A stretch of DNA of 64,000 bases from Geitlerinema sp. BBD 1991-9 (GTDB lineage Bacteria; Cyanobacteriota; Cyanobacteriia; Cyanobacteriales; Geitlerinemataceae): positions 1-64,000 of the forward strand of contig LWRO01000004.1 in the NCBI GenBank assembly GCA_001657325.1. The letters are read 5' to 3'. Positions 51,954-61,131 of this stretch are shown here, piece after piece (within the stretch, counting starts at the first letter, position 1; the number at the start of each line of letters is the position of its first letter). Under the pieces are notes generated by a model. The model made no database searches and had not been told where the DNA came from. It worked only from the letters and a program-made list of their open reading frames with translations. A program made the position numbers and the translations under genes.

Positions 51954-52387
51954 GATACGGTTTAGGAAAAGCACGCGAACGAAAAAAAGGAAACATTTAC
52001 CCTGTACTGAGTAGCATTGAAGTCAGACTTATTAACGCTTCGATCTCAATTGAAACGCATTGCAAATTATGTTCGTTTAAGTGAAGATAAACTTTCGTTT
52101 CAGTACGCGATCGATCTCAAAAATATCTTGACTGTTTGAGTCTTTTTAAGGTATTTTACGATCGGTTCGAGGTCTCGTTGTATTTTTAGTCTTGAAGCAT
52201 CGATCGTTGCATATATCAAGCGTTCCAATGATTGACAAACTGCATCGAAAGTAACGATGGTAGAGAGATGAGGGAATTGAAAATTTTAAAGGTTCGGAAC
52301 TCGTTAAGATGTGTTATCTAAAGTCGTTCCAAAAAAAACGTCACAGTAAGATTGATTTAGTCGTGTCATAGCGCAGAAACAAAAATT
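51954..52387. other. 434-base gene-free region upstream of the phycobiliprotein pair
   Basis: AT-rich with no supported frame. It should contain the promoter of the phycobiliprotein operon; a TAAGAT near 52344 is a candidate -10, but no good -35 is seen and the ATG at 52388 lacks a clear Shine-Dalgarno site. No NtcA, RpaB or known light-regulator box was identified with confidence. Confidence 0.3.
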
Positions 52388-52909
52388 ATGCTGGATTCGT
52401 TTTCTAAAGCCGTTGCTGAAGCTGATACCCAAACGACTTATGTCGAAAGTTACCGTATTGCAGAACTGCGTCAATTTATCGAAACGGGTTCGCATCGCAT
52501 CGAAATCGCCAAAATGTTAGGCCAACAGGCCAAATCGATCGTGGCAAATGCAGTATCTGCGATGTTAACCGAAAACCCTCAATTAATTCAGGAAGGTGGA
52601 AACTGCTATCCCGCTTCTCGCATGGCTGCATGTTTACGCGACGGCGGGTTTATCCTGCGCTATATCAGTTACGCGCTTTTAGCAGGGAATGCATCTGTCC
52701 TCGAAGAACACTGTCTCTTTGGCTTGAAAGAGACTTACAACACTCTCGGTGTACCTATTCCTTCTGTACTTCGCGCCGTTGCAGTAATGAAAAACTCGAC
52801 CCTCGAACTCGTTGAAAACTTATTAGGAGATAGTGACGCATCTATGAAAGCATCTTTAGTTCTAGAAACGTCGCAGTATTTCGATCTCGTGACAACGGCT
52901 TTATTGTAG
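52388..52909 (+). CDS. Divergent phycobiliprotein beta chain (phycoerythrin-like, single canonical bilin cysteine)
   Basis: 173 residues, globin-like phycobiliprotein fold. Landmarks: MLDSFSKAVAEAD at the start, GGNCYPASRMAACLRDG in the chromophore region, then RYISYALLAG and GLKETYNTLGVPI. The bilin-binding Cys82 and the Asn72 position are present. The extra cysteines of phycoerythrin beta (50/61) are Ser/Thr-type here, and no cysteine follows residue 109, so the 155/165 site is missing. It resembles CpeB in NCYP and in the N-terminus, and ApcB in the GLKETYN region. The alpha partner lies 70 bases downstream. No lyase or linker gene is near. Confidence 0.85.
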   Translation: MLDSFSKAVAEADTQTTYVESYRIAELRQFIETGSHRIEIAKMLGQQAKSIVANAVSAMLTENPQLIQEGGNCYPASRMAACLRDGGFILRYISYALLAGNASVLEEHCLFGLKETYNTLGVPIPSVLRAVAVMKNSTLELVENLLGDSDASMKASLVLETSQYFDLVTTALL

Positions 52910-52979
52910 ACTTTAGCATGAATCCTACCCTCGAAATACCATCTGTTCGACAACTGGAGAACTCACGAATTTTGAAGCG

Positions 52980-53474
52980 ATGAAATCGAACATTTCCACA
53001 GTTATTAATATTGCAGAAGTTGCCGGACGTTTCCCGAGCGAAAGCGATCTCACGACGATGCACCGTTACTTAGAAAACGGGGACGCTCGACTGGAAGCTG
53101 CCGAAAAACTCGCCACCTATCACGATGCCCTCGTGCGCGATGCGGGTGATGCTGTTTTTCAGCGTCACGCCAACCTCCAAAAACCTGGTGAAGGTGCAGA
53201 TACGCAAGAGAAAGTCCAGAAGTGCTATCGCGATATCGCTCACTATTTGCGGTTGGTCAATTATTGTTTAGTGACTGGGAATACGAGTCCACTCGACGAG
53301 TGGGGCATTGCAGGAGCGCGAGAACTGTATCGCACGTTAAAGTTGCCCACAGTCCCTTACGTAACTGCGTTTGAGTACCTTCGAGATCGCGCTCATGCTG
53401 GATTGAAGCTGTCGCCGGCTGCTTTGTCGGAACTGCGATTTTATTTGGATTATTTCATTAACGCGATGTCGTAA
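52980..53474 (+). CDS. Divergent phycobiliprotein alpha chain (CpeA-like, one bilin cysteine)
   Basis: 164 residues, the length of phycoerythrin alpha. CpeA-like features: MKSNISTVINIAEVAGRFPS start, RLEAAEKLA, QKCYRDIAHYLRLVNYC with chromophore Cys82, LDEWGIAGARELYRTL, and a FYLDYFINAMS end. The second phycoerythrin alpha bilin site (Cys139 in C-PE) is His139 (RDRAHAG). One bilin is therefore expected, instead of two. It is encoded with the beta chain, beta then alpha as in normal operons. The colour and phycobilisome location cannot be predicted. It is unlike allophycocyanin alpha in the conserved N-terminus. Confidence 0.88.
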   Translation: MKSNISTVINIAEVAGRFPSESDLTTMHRYLENGDARLEAAEKLATYHDALVRDAGDAVFQRHANLQKPGEGADTQEKVQKCYRDIAHYLRLVNYCLVTGNTSPLDEWGIAGARELYRTLKLPTVPYVTAFEYLRDRAHAGLKLSPAALSELRFYLDYFINAMS

Positions 53475-53520
53475 TCTGTAGGCGATCGAAATCCGTGGGC
53501 GATCGAACGCGACTCTGTCG

Positions 53521-54384
53521 CTATCGAAACAGCCAAACGGGAAGATGACAGCGACGCAGCATTTGCGCCGTCGTACTGCCAATAACTAAATGACGGATGC
53601 GACTGTGACCGTAAGCGCCCATCACCATCATATCGATGGGATGGGTTTCAATGTAATTGGCGATCGCGTTTTCCGTTTCGCCGTGTAGCAAATGACAGAT
53701 CGGCTCGAATCCCGAAGCTTTCAAGCGCATTTCGGCGACTTCTAGATTCTCTCGCTGGGTTTTGTCTCGTCCCATTTTCGCGATCGTGATAACGTGTACG
53801 GTCAAATCTTGGAAGACGGGAGACGACACCATGAAATCGAGGGCTTTTTGACAGCCTTTTCCGCCGTCGTAGGCCAAAACCACTTGGCGAATCGGATGGA
53901 AATCTCGCGAGGTGACGAGACAGGGCTTGTGGCTCGATCGAACGATCCGTTCCATGTTCGCCCCGAGGTGTTCTGAGGCAAAGGCCGCTGTTTCGCCGCG
54001 TTTTCCCATCACGATAACGTCGGCTTGTGACTCGAATTCGTGAAACAAATCGACTAAAAATCCGGTGCGGTGGGTTTTCACGATTCGATCGATCCCGTGC
54101 GATCGCAACCGTTCTTCCGCATCGTCGAGAATAATTGTCGCGCGGGCGTGCTGGAGTGTTGCCGTCTCCCGCTCTAAATCGACCAATCGATCGAGCAGTT
54201 CTTGATGGGCGTCGATGCCAATCGTACCGCTGTAGTCGGGATTGCTCAGGGCCTGCTGTTTTCGGATATCGGTCACGTACAACACTTCGATCGCTCCGTC
54301 GATACGCTGCGCCAGCCAGGCGGCGTATTCGTATCCGATCTGTGCGAACGCGGAACCATCAGTACAAAGGAGAATGTGTTTCAT
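53521..54384 (-). CDS. Tandem universal stress protein (two UspA domains)
   Basis: 287 residues containing two Usp folds. The first (1-155) has HILLCTDGSAFAQ, ADVIVMGKRGETAAF with a GxxG pattern replaced (HLGANMERIVR). The second (165-287) has VVLAYDGGKGCQKAL, MMVMGAYGHSRIRHLVIGSTTAQML, keeping the G-x2-G-x9-G-S/T ATP-binding motif. The second domain therefore probably binds ATP while the first may be regulatory. Usp proteins help survive starvation or oxidative stress. It is convergent with the phycobiliprotein alpha gene, 46 bases apart. Confidence 0.9.
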   Translation of the reverse strand: MKHILLCTDGSAFAQIGYEYAAWLAQRIDGAIEVLYVTDIRKQQALSNPDYSGTIGIDAHQELLDRLVDLERETATLQHARATIILDDAEERLRSHGIDRIVKTHRTGFLVDLFHEFESQADVIVMGKRGETAAFASEHLGANMERIVRSSHKPCLVTSRDFHPIRQVVLAYDGGKGCQKALDFMVSSPVFQDLTVHVITIAKMGRDKTQRENLEVAEMRLKASGFEPICHLLHGETENAIANYIETHPIDMMVMGAYGHSRIRHLVIGSTTAQMLRRCHLPVWLFR

Positions 54385-54557
54385 CGGTAATGGGTCGTAA
54401 ACAATCGAGTGATATCGATCTCTGTAGATTCCTTAAAACGAGTCGGTAGAAAATGCAAATTTTTGCATATCACACGTTTGGAAGACTATCGAAATCTGCA
54501 AGAAATTCTCAACTAAAACACGGTTTAGAAGACTGTAAGATTCATTTTCTCATAGGT

Positions 54558-54575
54558 TGATAGTAATGATTATCA
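54558..54575 (+). promoter_or_regulatory. Candidate Fur-box-like inverted repeat
   Basis: TGATAGTAATGATTATCA matches its own reverse complement at 14 of 18 positions and resembles the Fur consensus (GATAAT units). It lies 230 bases upstream of the 4Fe-4S ferredoxin gene and 174 bases upstream of the Usp gene. Spacing to either start is long, so the call is weak. The rest of 54385-54804 holds no gene; a short ATGCAAA/TTTGCAT palindrome is at about 54453. Confidence 0.35.
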
Positions 54576-54804
54576 ATTAATGGATGAGATTTCTTCGATC
54601 TCGTTAAGGGAATTGTTGCGGGAAAGCGAGCCATTATATCATCTCCATTCACCAGTTTTTACATTTGTAGAATTACCCAATCGTTTGATAGAAAAAAACG
54701 AATATTTTGCTATGATTCTTTAAGTACCCTTCTGCCTGCCAAGGTCAAATCTACAACCAGCGACAGTGGGGCAACGTTCAAACGTTTATAGCTTAGGTAA
54801 TCAC

Positions 54805-54996
54805 ATGGCCAGAGAAGTCTACGTCGAGAAGGACGATTGTACGAGCTGCATGCAGTGTGCGAACAACCTGCCCGAAGTTTTTCAAATGGACGACGAAAAC
54901 CTCGCTGAGGCTCACGATTCCGCTGGTGCGGACGAAGATGCGATTCAAGACGAGATCGATTCTTGCCCTGGAGTGTGCATTCACTGGAAAGAGTAA
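54805..54996 (+). CDS. Single-cluster 4Fe-4S ferredoxin
   Basis: 63 residues from the ATG at 54805. Four cluster ligands follow the CxxCxxC...CP pattern: Cys12, Cys15, Cys18 and Cys54, with an additional Cys58. The body is strongly acidic (LAEAHDSAGADEDAIQDEID), fitting an electron-transfer protein that docks on basic partners. It belongs to the small low-potential ferredoxins of cyanobacteria, distinct from the plant-type 2Fe-2S PetF. A palindromic terminator follows between it and SulP. Iron regulation is possible (see the Fur-like site). Confidence 0.88.
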   Translation: MAREVYVEKDDCTSCMQCANNLPEVFQMDDENLAEAHDSAGADEDAIQDEIDSCPGVCIHWKE

Positions 54997-55094
54997 TCGA
55001 CCAGTCATTTCAGGCAGTCGCTTTTCTGGAATCGTCTGTTGATTCAGCGAGCAGTGATTCGTATTTTCATATTTTGAGACAGATTTTATATCTG

Positions 55095-55130
55095 TAAAAA
55101 CAGCACTTTCGATCGAAAGTGCTGTTTTTA
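55095..55130. terminator. Bidirectional terminator, 36-base perfect palindrome
   Basis: The sequence 55095-55130 is its own reverse complement, centred on CGATCG, with A-run on the left and T-run on the right, so it can terminate both the ferredoxin transcript and the oncoming sulP transcript. Stem 16-18 bp. Confidence 0.92.
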
Positions 55131-55174
55131 GATTGAAACGGAAGAGAGTCCGATTTCACGAGGAACGCATCGAT

Positions 55175-56653
55175 CTAATGACCGCTTAAATCTTGAAAGG
55201 CTTCCGGTTTATTATGAATTGCGTGCCGCTCGAGTACAGTTGCACTGGCTTCGTTCAACCCGATTAACTTGACTTGAACGCCATTGCGACGGAAGCCGAT
55301 GACCACCTTATCCACAGCCGCCACCGCCGATCGATCCCATAAATGAGCGTTCGAGAGATCGATCGCGGCGAGATCGAGTTCCTCCTTAAAATCAAACGCT
55401 TGGATAAACCGCTCTACTGATACGAAGAAAATCTGTCCGGCGACGCTGTAAATTCGCTCTTTTCCGTCGGGACTCAAGACCGAGTCGATAAAGACCAAAC
55501 GAGCAATTTGTTCCGAGAAAAAGATCGCACTCAAGGCTACGCCACTCAAAACCCCCCAAGCTAAGTTATGCGTCGCCACAGTCACCACAACTGTCGTGAG
55601 CATCGTCGCCGTTTCGCTACGGGGGAGACGATGAACGTTGGAGATCGACGACCAATTGAACGTTCCGATCGACACCATAATCATCACCGCGACCAACGCC
55701 GCCATGGGAATTTGTTTGACCCAATCCCCCATCACCAGCATGAAAAACAGCAACAATACGCCAGCGCTGAGGGTTGACAATCGCGTTCGTCCACCCGATT
55801 TAATATTGATGACTGACTGTCCGATCATGGCGCATCCGGCCATCCCACCGAAAAACCCGGTTACGATGTTGGCGATCCCTTGGCCTTTCGCTTCTTTATC
55901 TTTATCGCTCATCGTATCCGTCAGTTCGTCCACGACACTTGCTGTCAAGAACGATTCCAGCAAACCCACCATCGATAGCGGGAGTGCGTAGGGGAAAACG
56001 ATTTTCAGCGTTTCTAAATTGAGCGGAACTTGTGGTACGCCGAACGTTGGGAAGGTTGTCGGTAACGTTCCCATATCGCCGACAGTCGGCACGTCAACCC
56101 CCGAGAAAATTGCGATCGCCGTTAAAGAAACGATGGCCACCAGTGGCGAAGGAACGACTTTCGTAAAGCGCGGCAAAATATAGATAATTGCTAAACCGCC
56201 CAGAACCATTCCGTAGACGACCCAAGAGACTTCTTCAAGTTGCGGCAGTTGAGCGTCGAAAATGAGAATGGCCAAGGCGTTGACGAAACCCACCATTACC
56301 GCTTTGGAAATAAAGCGCATTTGACGGCCGAGTTTCAAAAATCCCCAAGTAATTTGGAGAATTCCCGTCACGATCGTGGTGGCTAACAGGTAATCGAGAC
56401 CGTGGTCGCGAACGAGGGACACCATGAGTAAAGCCATCGCACCCGTCGCGGCCGAAATCATTCCCGGCCGTCCGCCTAAAAAGGCAATGGTCAAGGCCAT
56501 TGTAAAGGAGGCATACAATCCGACTTGCGGATCGACCCCTGCAATAATTGAAAACGCAATTGCTTCGGGGATCAGCGCCAAAGCAACCACTGCACCGGCC
56601 AGAAGATCTGCCGATATGTTAGAAAACCAAGCTTTTCGGATCGAACTCGTCAT
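55175..56653 (-). CDS. SulP-family inorganic anion transporter with STAS domain
   Basis: 492 residues. About twelve hydrophobic segments: [34 protein letters not shown] at the start, then [18 protein letters not shown]; the C-terminal 90 residues form the STAS domain ([39 protein letters not shown]). The N-terminal pattern fits sulfate-permease-type SulP more than the bicarbonate transporter BicA, but the substrate is not decided. The leader carries an intrinsic terminator (56677-56706), so expression may be attenuated. The Uma2 pseudogene lies upstream on the same strand. Confidence 0.88.
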   Translation of the reverse strand: MTSSIRKAWFSNISADLLAGAVVALALIPEAIAFSIIAGVDPQVGLYASFTMALTIAFLGGRPGMISAATGAMALLMVSLVRDHGLDYLLATTIVTGILQITWGFLKLGRQMRFISKAVMVGFVNALAILIFDAQLPQLEEVSWVVYGMVLGGLAIIYILPRFTKVVPSPLVAIVSLTAIAIFSGVDVPTVGDMGTLPTTFPTFGVPQVPLNLETLKIVFPYALPLSMVGLLESFLTASVVDELTDTMSDKDKEAKGQGIANIVTGFFGGMAGCAMIGQSVINIKSGGRTRLSTLSAGVLLLFFMLVMGDWVKQIPMAALVAVMIMVSIGTFNWSSISNVHRLPRSETATMLTTVVVTVATHNLAWGVLSGVALSAIFFSEQIARLVFIDSVLSPDGKERIYSVAGQIFFVSVERFIQAFDFKEELDLAAIDLSNAHLWDRSAVAAVDKVVIGFRRNGVQVKLIGLNEASATVLERHAIHNKPEAFQDLSGH

Positions 56654-56676
56654 TCCCTCTCTCGATCGACTCCATC

Positions 56677-56706
56677 AAAAAACCCATCTTTGACAAAGAT
56701 GGGTTT
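56677..56706 (-). terminator. Intrinsic terminator in the sulP leader
   Basis: On the minus strand AAACCCATCTTTG (56694-56706 strand-reversed) pairs with CAAAGATGGGTTT with a 1-3 base loop, followed by six U, only 24 bases before the sulP ATG. A second hairpin (arms 56732-56737 and 56744-56749, GACAAG/CTTGTC) lies upstream. It is either the end of the Uma2 transcript or an attenuator. The 56707-56909 stretch has no gene. Confidence 0.75.
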
Positions 56707-56909
56707 GTAACATTTTTTTACACTATATGACGACAAGGGGGGACTTGTCATGTTGCGACGAGTAATTTTACTCATTGTCCGAGATGGACGAATCGGAAAG
56801 CTGGCGAATAGAGTCGTGTTATCGGGATCGATCGATTGAATTGGATTGAATTGAATGGTCTCGATTTTTTTAGAAGTCCGTTCGCGTTCCCGGTCAAGCC
56901 AGACTCGCA

Positions 56910-57476
56910 TCACACATTGAAAATGTCTCGAACTGTGAGATCGATCTGCGAGAAAATTTGGGATGCGATCGAATCCTCTTTTTCAAACACCGTTTCTCGA
57001 TATTTTCCCTTAACAAGCTTCACAATAGAGATCGACTCCGAAAACAGCTTGACAATCCAATATTCGGAAATTCCAAGTGCTTCGTATTCGGCTCTTTTTT
57101 GACGATAATCGCGATCGATCTGTTCTTCTCCCGAACTCACCACTTCCACCACCAGCAGCGGTGCAGAAGTTAAAACTGCCGATTTTCCCCGAATTTCCTG
57201 GCATTGTTGCTGAGTAAACACCACCACGTCGGGGAGACGACAGCGATCGATTGACGTCCGAACTCCCGTTCCACTCGATCGAACCACCCAATCGACCTGA
57301 AGTGTTTGAATTTACCGATAAAAACAAACGAATAAAAACGCGATAATCGCTTCGTGAAGATCGGAGGCAGGAGGCATAATTTCTAAATGTCCCGCCACTA
57401 ATTCAGACGATCGATCGGTGTCATCGTCATAACTCAAATATTCCTCAAATGTTAGACGAATAGGAGTTCTAATCAT
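56910..57476 (-). pseudogene. Uma2-family (DUF820) nuclease, interrupted by an in-frame stop
   Basis: Translation from the ATG at 57476 gives MIRTPIRLTFEEYLSYDDD, then VAGHLEIMPPASDLHEAII, the family's N-terminal half, and reaches TAA at 57312-57314 (codon 55). The same frame continues after the stop as IQTLQVDWVV, GVRTSIDRCRLPDVVVFT, LLVVEVVSSG, RDYRQKRAEYEALGISEYWIV, the complete catalytic half of a restriction-endonuclease-like Uma2 fold. Because the frame is unchanged, this is a nonsense mutation, not a frameshift. A GTG at 57287 could start the second half. Uma2 genes are very numerous in cyanobacteria. Confidence 0.82.
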
Positions 57477-57544
57477 TTCAGATCCCTTTTCCAGAATCGT
57501 ATTTAGAAGCCTGTCTCAAAGTATTTGAAAACCGAGAATCAGCC

Positions 57545-59461
57545 TTACTTGCCAACCCCCACTGCTTCTTTCCGATAGCGCGTTTCCAAATAAATCAGCA
57601 GTGCGTTCACATCCGCTGGATTCACTCCACCAATCCGCGAGGCTTGTCCGATCGTCAGCGGACGAACTTTCGTCAACTTCTCCCGCGACTCCTTCGAGAG
57701 CGTATCGATCGCGTTGTAATCTAAATCCTGCGGAAGTGGACGGTTCGCCTCCCGTGTAATTCGATCGATTTGATTTTGTTGGCGTTGCAGATATCCCGAA
57801 TACTTAATATCGATTTCCGCGCCTTCGAGTTCCACTAGCGTGAGATCGGGATTTCCCAAACCGAATCGCTCGAGATCCACATAATGGAACTTCGGACGGC
57901 GCAACAACTCCGCCAGCGTCGCCGAACCCTTGATTCCCTGCTGGGTGGCTTCGATAATACGCTGTCCGACTTCGTCGTGTTGCTTGACGCGGGTTGCGTG
58001 CAACCGTTCCTTTTCCGCCGCGATGTTAGCTTGCTTGCGTTGGAACAGTTCCCAACGTCGATCGTCGATGAGGCCGATTTCTCGTCCCAACGGCGTTAAC
58101 CGTCGATCGGCGTTGTCCGATCGCAACACCAACCGATACTCCGAGCGCGAAGTCAACATCCGATACGGTTCCCGCAACTCCTTCGTACAGAGATCGTCGA
58201 TTAACGTTCCGATGTAACTTTCCTCGCGGGGGAACACCAGCATTTCCCAACCCCGAACGAATCGCGCCGCGTTAATTCCCGCCACAATTCCCTGCGCCGC
58301 TGCTTCCTCGTATCCCGTGGTTCCGTTAATCTGTCCCGCACAAAACAGACCCTCGACTTTCTTCGTCATTAGTGTGGGAAAACACTGTGTCGCCGGAAGA
58401 TAATCGTATTCCACCGCATACGCCGGACGCAGCATGATGCAGTTTTCCAAACCCGGAAGCGTCCGCAACATCCGCAATTGTAGGTTTTCCGGCAATCCCG
58501 TCGAAAACCCTTGAATGTAGAGTTCGGGAAAATCTCGACCTTCCGGTTCGATGAAAATTTGGTGACTCGGCTTGTCAGCGAAGCGAACGATTTTATCCTC
58601 GATACTCGGACAGTAGCGAGGGCCCTTCGCATCCACCCAACCGCCGTAAACGGGGGATAGGTGCAAGTTGTCCTGAATGATTTTGTGGGTTTCTGCCGTG
58701 GTTCGTGTCAGGTAACAGTTCATCTGTTCCCGTTCCACCCAAGCTTCGGGATCGAAACTGAACCAGCGCACCTCCTCGTCAGGGGGTTGCGGTTCCATCT
58801 GGCTGTAATCCACAGAACGCTTGTCTACTCGTGCAGGGGTTCCCGTTTTCAGTCGATCGACCTCAAATCCCATCCGTTGTAAGGTTTCCGTCAGTCCCAC
58901 AGCGGCAAATTCTCCCGCGCGTCCTGCTGGCATGGATTTATTCCCCACCCAAATCACGCCGCCAAGGAAGGTTCCCGTTGTGAGGATGACCGTTTTGCAC
59001 TTAAACGCAACGCCGAAGTAGGTTTGAACGCCGATAATTTCGTCGTTTTTGCCCAACACGATATCCGTCACCATGCCTTCGCGCACTGCCAGGTTTTCCT
59101 GATTTTCCACGATGCGCCGCATGATGGCTGCGTACTCCCGCTTGTCCGTCTGCGCCCGTAACGCCCAAACGGCCGGCCCTCGCGAGGCGTTGAGGACGCG
59201 CTTTTGCAGATAGGTTCGATCGGCCATTTTGCCGATTTCGCCACCGAGGGCATCGACTTCGTGGACGAGCTGCGACTTTGCGGGTGCGCCGACTGCGGGA
59301 TTGCAGGGTTGCCACGCAATTTTATCGAGGTTCAGCGTCAGCAGTAGAGTTCGGCAACCCAATCGCGCGGTGGCGAGGGCAGCGTCGCATCCGGCGTGTC
59401 CTGCCCCCACGACGACCACATCAAATTCGTCTTGGAATTCTATGGGGGTGTTGACGGTCAT
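57545..59461 (-). CDS. mnmG: tRNA uridine-5-carboxymethylaminomethyl modification enzyme MnmG (GidA)
   Basis: 638 residues. FAD-binding motif [16 protein letters not shown] at the N-terminus, [29 protein letters not shown], the catalytic-region [11 protein letters not shown] and [38 protein letters not shown] (landmarks [14 protein letters not shown]), and a C-terminal helical domain ([16 protein letters not shown]). With MnmE it makes the cmnm5 modification at U34 of tRNAs. Start and length match the family. Transcribed alone in this window. Confidence 0.94.
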   Translation of the reverse strand: MTVNTPIEFQDEFDVVVVGAGHAGCDAALATARLGCRTLLLTLNLDKIAWQPCNPAVGAPAKSQLVHEVDALGGEIGKMADRTYLQKRVLNASRGPAVWALRAQTDKREYAAIMRRIVENQENLAVREGMVTDIVLGKNDEIIGVQTYFGVAFKCKTVILTTGTFLGGVIWVGNKSMPAGRAGEFAAVGLTETLQRMGFEVDRLKTGTPARVDKRSVDYSQMEPQPPDEEVRWFSFDPEAWVEREQMNCYLTRTTAETHKIIQDNLHLSPVYGGWVDAKGPRYCPSIEDKIVRFADKPSHQIFIEPEGRDFPELYIQGFSTGLPENLQLRMLRTLPGLENCIMLRPAYAVEYDYLPATQCFPTLMTKKVEGLFCAGQINGTTGYEEAAAQGIVAGINAARFVRGWEMLVFPREESYIGTLIDDLCTKELREPYRMLTSRSEYRLVLRSDNADRRLTPLGREIGLIDDRRWELFQRKQANIAAEKERLHATRVKQHDEVGQRIIEATQQGIKGSATLAELLRRPKFHYVDLERFGLGNPDLTLVELEGAEIDIKYSGYLQRQQNQIDRITREANRPLPQDLDYNAIDTLSKESREKLTKVRPLTIGQASRIGGVNPADVNALLIYLETRYRKEAVGVGK

Positions 59462-60081
59462 GGCGTTTGTGTTGGGTTGGCAAGGGGTCAGTCTTCTATT
59501 TTAGTAAATTTGTTAAGCTTGATGCGAGAACCTTGGCGTTTCGGATACGATAGCAATACGGAAAATTGAACTCAGTTTTGAGACGTTTTGAGACGATTTC
59601 GCTCGAATTGATGGGAGATACAAGTCCGATGACGGAATTCTCCTCGAACAATTTCGCTTGTATCGATCGATCCCGAAGTTTTAAGAATATTTTCTTGTCA
59701 GACGCTCGAAACTTTTCGTCAAACCCTAACGCAAAACCCGAAAAAATCAATAGCTTCGATGGGAATTCGTCACTCGAGATATGACCTTTCGACGATCGCC
59801 CATCCGAGATGAAGGATTGCTAACAGGACTTGCTTTTCGAGAAATCGTTTGAAACGATCGACCCCAGCAAGCCATCTCGATCGACACCACACAACGACCG
59901 CACATCTGCGCGAACGAGCCAAAAAACTCATCTCCAAAGCAAAAATTGTCGATTTTGATAGTTGGCGATCTCTATCCTGAAGCGCGTGTGCAATCCTGCT
60001 GACAGCAGTGTCTCGTCTACACCTTATATATATGTCACCGTTTTGGAGGGGGAGATAAGGTGGGATCGATCCTCGTCTCCC
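59462..60081. other. 620-base gene-free region
   Basis: No supported gene. A minus-strand frame of 84 codons (59496-59750) has no family resemblance and no ribosome-binding site and is probably chance. A short direct repeat TTTTGAGACG occurs twice at about 59573-59592. Composition is mixed, and decayed coding sequence is possible but not shown. Confidence 0.4.
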
Positions 60082-60750
60082 TCATTCCGCAGTATCGACA
60101 AGCAACATTTCTAAAAACGCACTCGTCACGCGATAATCGTCGTCTTTCTTCAAATATGCCAGAGCTGCTTGGGCTTGGGGCTGTTGGAAGTGTCGCAACG
60201 CCAGAACAACGCGACTGCGAACGCGCCAGTTTTCATCGCTGACAAAGGGAAGTAACTGCTCGAGAGCATCGTCCTGTTTCGGCGTGTTCGCTAAGGTTCC
60301 TAGGATCTCGATGGCCATGAAGCGCACAACTGTATCAGCATCTTTGAGTGCGACTTGACACAAATCGTAAAGGGCCTCGGGGTCGAACAGTTCGATCGCG
60401 ACGGCTAGGATACTCTGACGAAGCAACCAGTGACCGTCTTCGCGAAACAGATGGCGCAGATAAGGGATCGCCCGATCTCCATATAGCGACATAGAACTCG
60501 CCGCTTCAGCACGAACGTTATAGTCGGGGTCGTCCAGCATTTTGACCAAAGCATCGAACGCTAGGTCGTTTTGTTTTCGCCCGAGTCCCATGGCAACGAA
60601 CGATCGAACTAATAGTTCGGGATCTTCGATCCGGCTTTTCAGCAACGGAACGGCGACCTCTGCGTCGTACTCGCGTAAGGCAGTTACAGCTCGCATCCGC
60701 TGCTGAGGGTCTTGACTGTTGAGAGAAATTTCGATCTGTTGAATGTCCAT
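60082..60750 (-). CDS. HEAT-repeat protein
   Basis: 222 residues from the ATG at 60750. Consecutive HEAT/PBS-lyase-like repeats: RMRAVTALREYDAEVAVPLLKSRIED, LLVRSFVAMGLGRKQNDLAFDALVKMLDD, NVRAEAASSMSLYGDRAIPYLRHLF and further units to WRVRSRVVLALRHF (landmarks VRAEAASSMSLYGD). Such repeats occur in phycobilin lyase E/F-type and NblB-like proteins and in general scaffolds; the sequence has no clear lyase signature. An HLR1-like site (60784-60801) lies 34 bases upstream, suggesting light-dependent control. Confidence 0.8.
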   Translation of the reverse strand: MDIQQIEISLNSQDPQQRMRAVTALREYDAEVAVPLLKSRIEDPELLVRSFVAMGLGRKQNDLAFDALVKMLDDPDYNVRAEAASSMSLYGDRAIPYLRHLFREDGHWLLRQSILAVAIELFDPEALYDLCQVALKDADTVVRFMAIEILGTLANTPKQDDALEQLLPFVSDENWRVRSRVVLALRHFQQPQAQAALAYLKKDDDYRVTSAFLEMLLVDTAE

Positions 60751-60783
60751 GCCCGCATCCTCGATCGCTCTTGTCAATTTTAG

Positions 60784-60801
60784 TTTACATAAATTTACAA
60801 A
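60784..60801 (-). promoter_or_regulatory. HLR1-like site (RpaB binding) upstream of the HEAT-repeat gene
   Basis: Reading on the plus strand, TTTACATA (60784-60791), two bases, TTTACAAA (60794-60801) matches the HLR1 consensus of two (G/T)TTACA(A/T)(A/T) units separated by two bases. RpaB binds HLR1 at high-light-responsive cyanobacterial genes. The site is 33-51 bases before the HEAT gene ATG, in its promoter region; psbN ends 113 bases away. Confidence 0.55.
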
Positions 60802-60913
60802 ATGTAACAACAATCGAAGCGGCGGACAACTGAACTCGCGTAATATCCCCTAAAACAAAAGATGCGCCAAGCGGCGCAGGAAAGAGATAATTGCAGTTAG
60901 CACTCGATCGAGC

Positions 60914-61045
60914 CTAGTCTTCGTGTTCTTCAAACGGATCGATGAGATCTTTAGACGGCGGACCGAAAGACATATACACCCCAAGCGCCGTGATCGCGAG
61001 GAGAAGCGCCGCAATCGAAATGCTAAGAACTGTTGCAGGTTCCAT
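60914..61045 (-). CDS. psbN: Photosystem II assembly protein PsbN
   Basis: 43 residues: a single membrane helix (about residues 6-27: [22 protein letters not shown]), then [17 protein letters not shown], the conserved PsbN end. PsbN is a thylakoid protein that assists repair and assembly of photosystem II, not a stable subunit. As in most cyanobacteria and plastids it is opposite and close to psbH (61132), with divergent transcription. Confidence 0.95.
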   Translation of the reverse strand: MEPATVLSISIAALLLAITALGVYMSFGPPSKDLIDPFEEHED

Positions 61046-61075
61046 ACACGAATTAAAAAATGATAGCTCTTCCCC

Positions 61076-61081
61076 TATAAT
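61076..61081 (+). promoter_or_regulatory. -10 element of psbH
   Basis: TATAAT at 61076-61081, 51 bases before the psbH ATG; no strong -35 is seen. Confidence 0.5.
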
Positions 61082-61131
61082 ATTACGAAAACTTAAAATT
61101 CTCTCAGATACAACTCACCCCTGGTTAACTC

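Noticed and set aside
55175-56653. Bicarbonate transporter BicA
   Set aside because: The gene is SulP family, but its N-terminus differs from the BicA pattern known to me, so the substrate is left open.
56910-57476. Frameshifted Uma2 gene
   Set aside because: The frame before and after the break is the same, so it is a nonsense codon and not a frameshift.
59496-59750. 84-codon minus-strand frame upstream of mnmG
   Set aside because: No ribosome-binding site, no recognisable domain, atypical composition.
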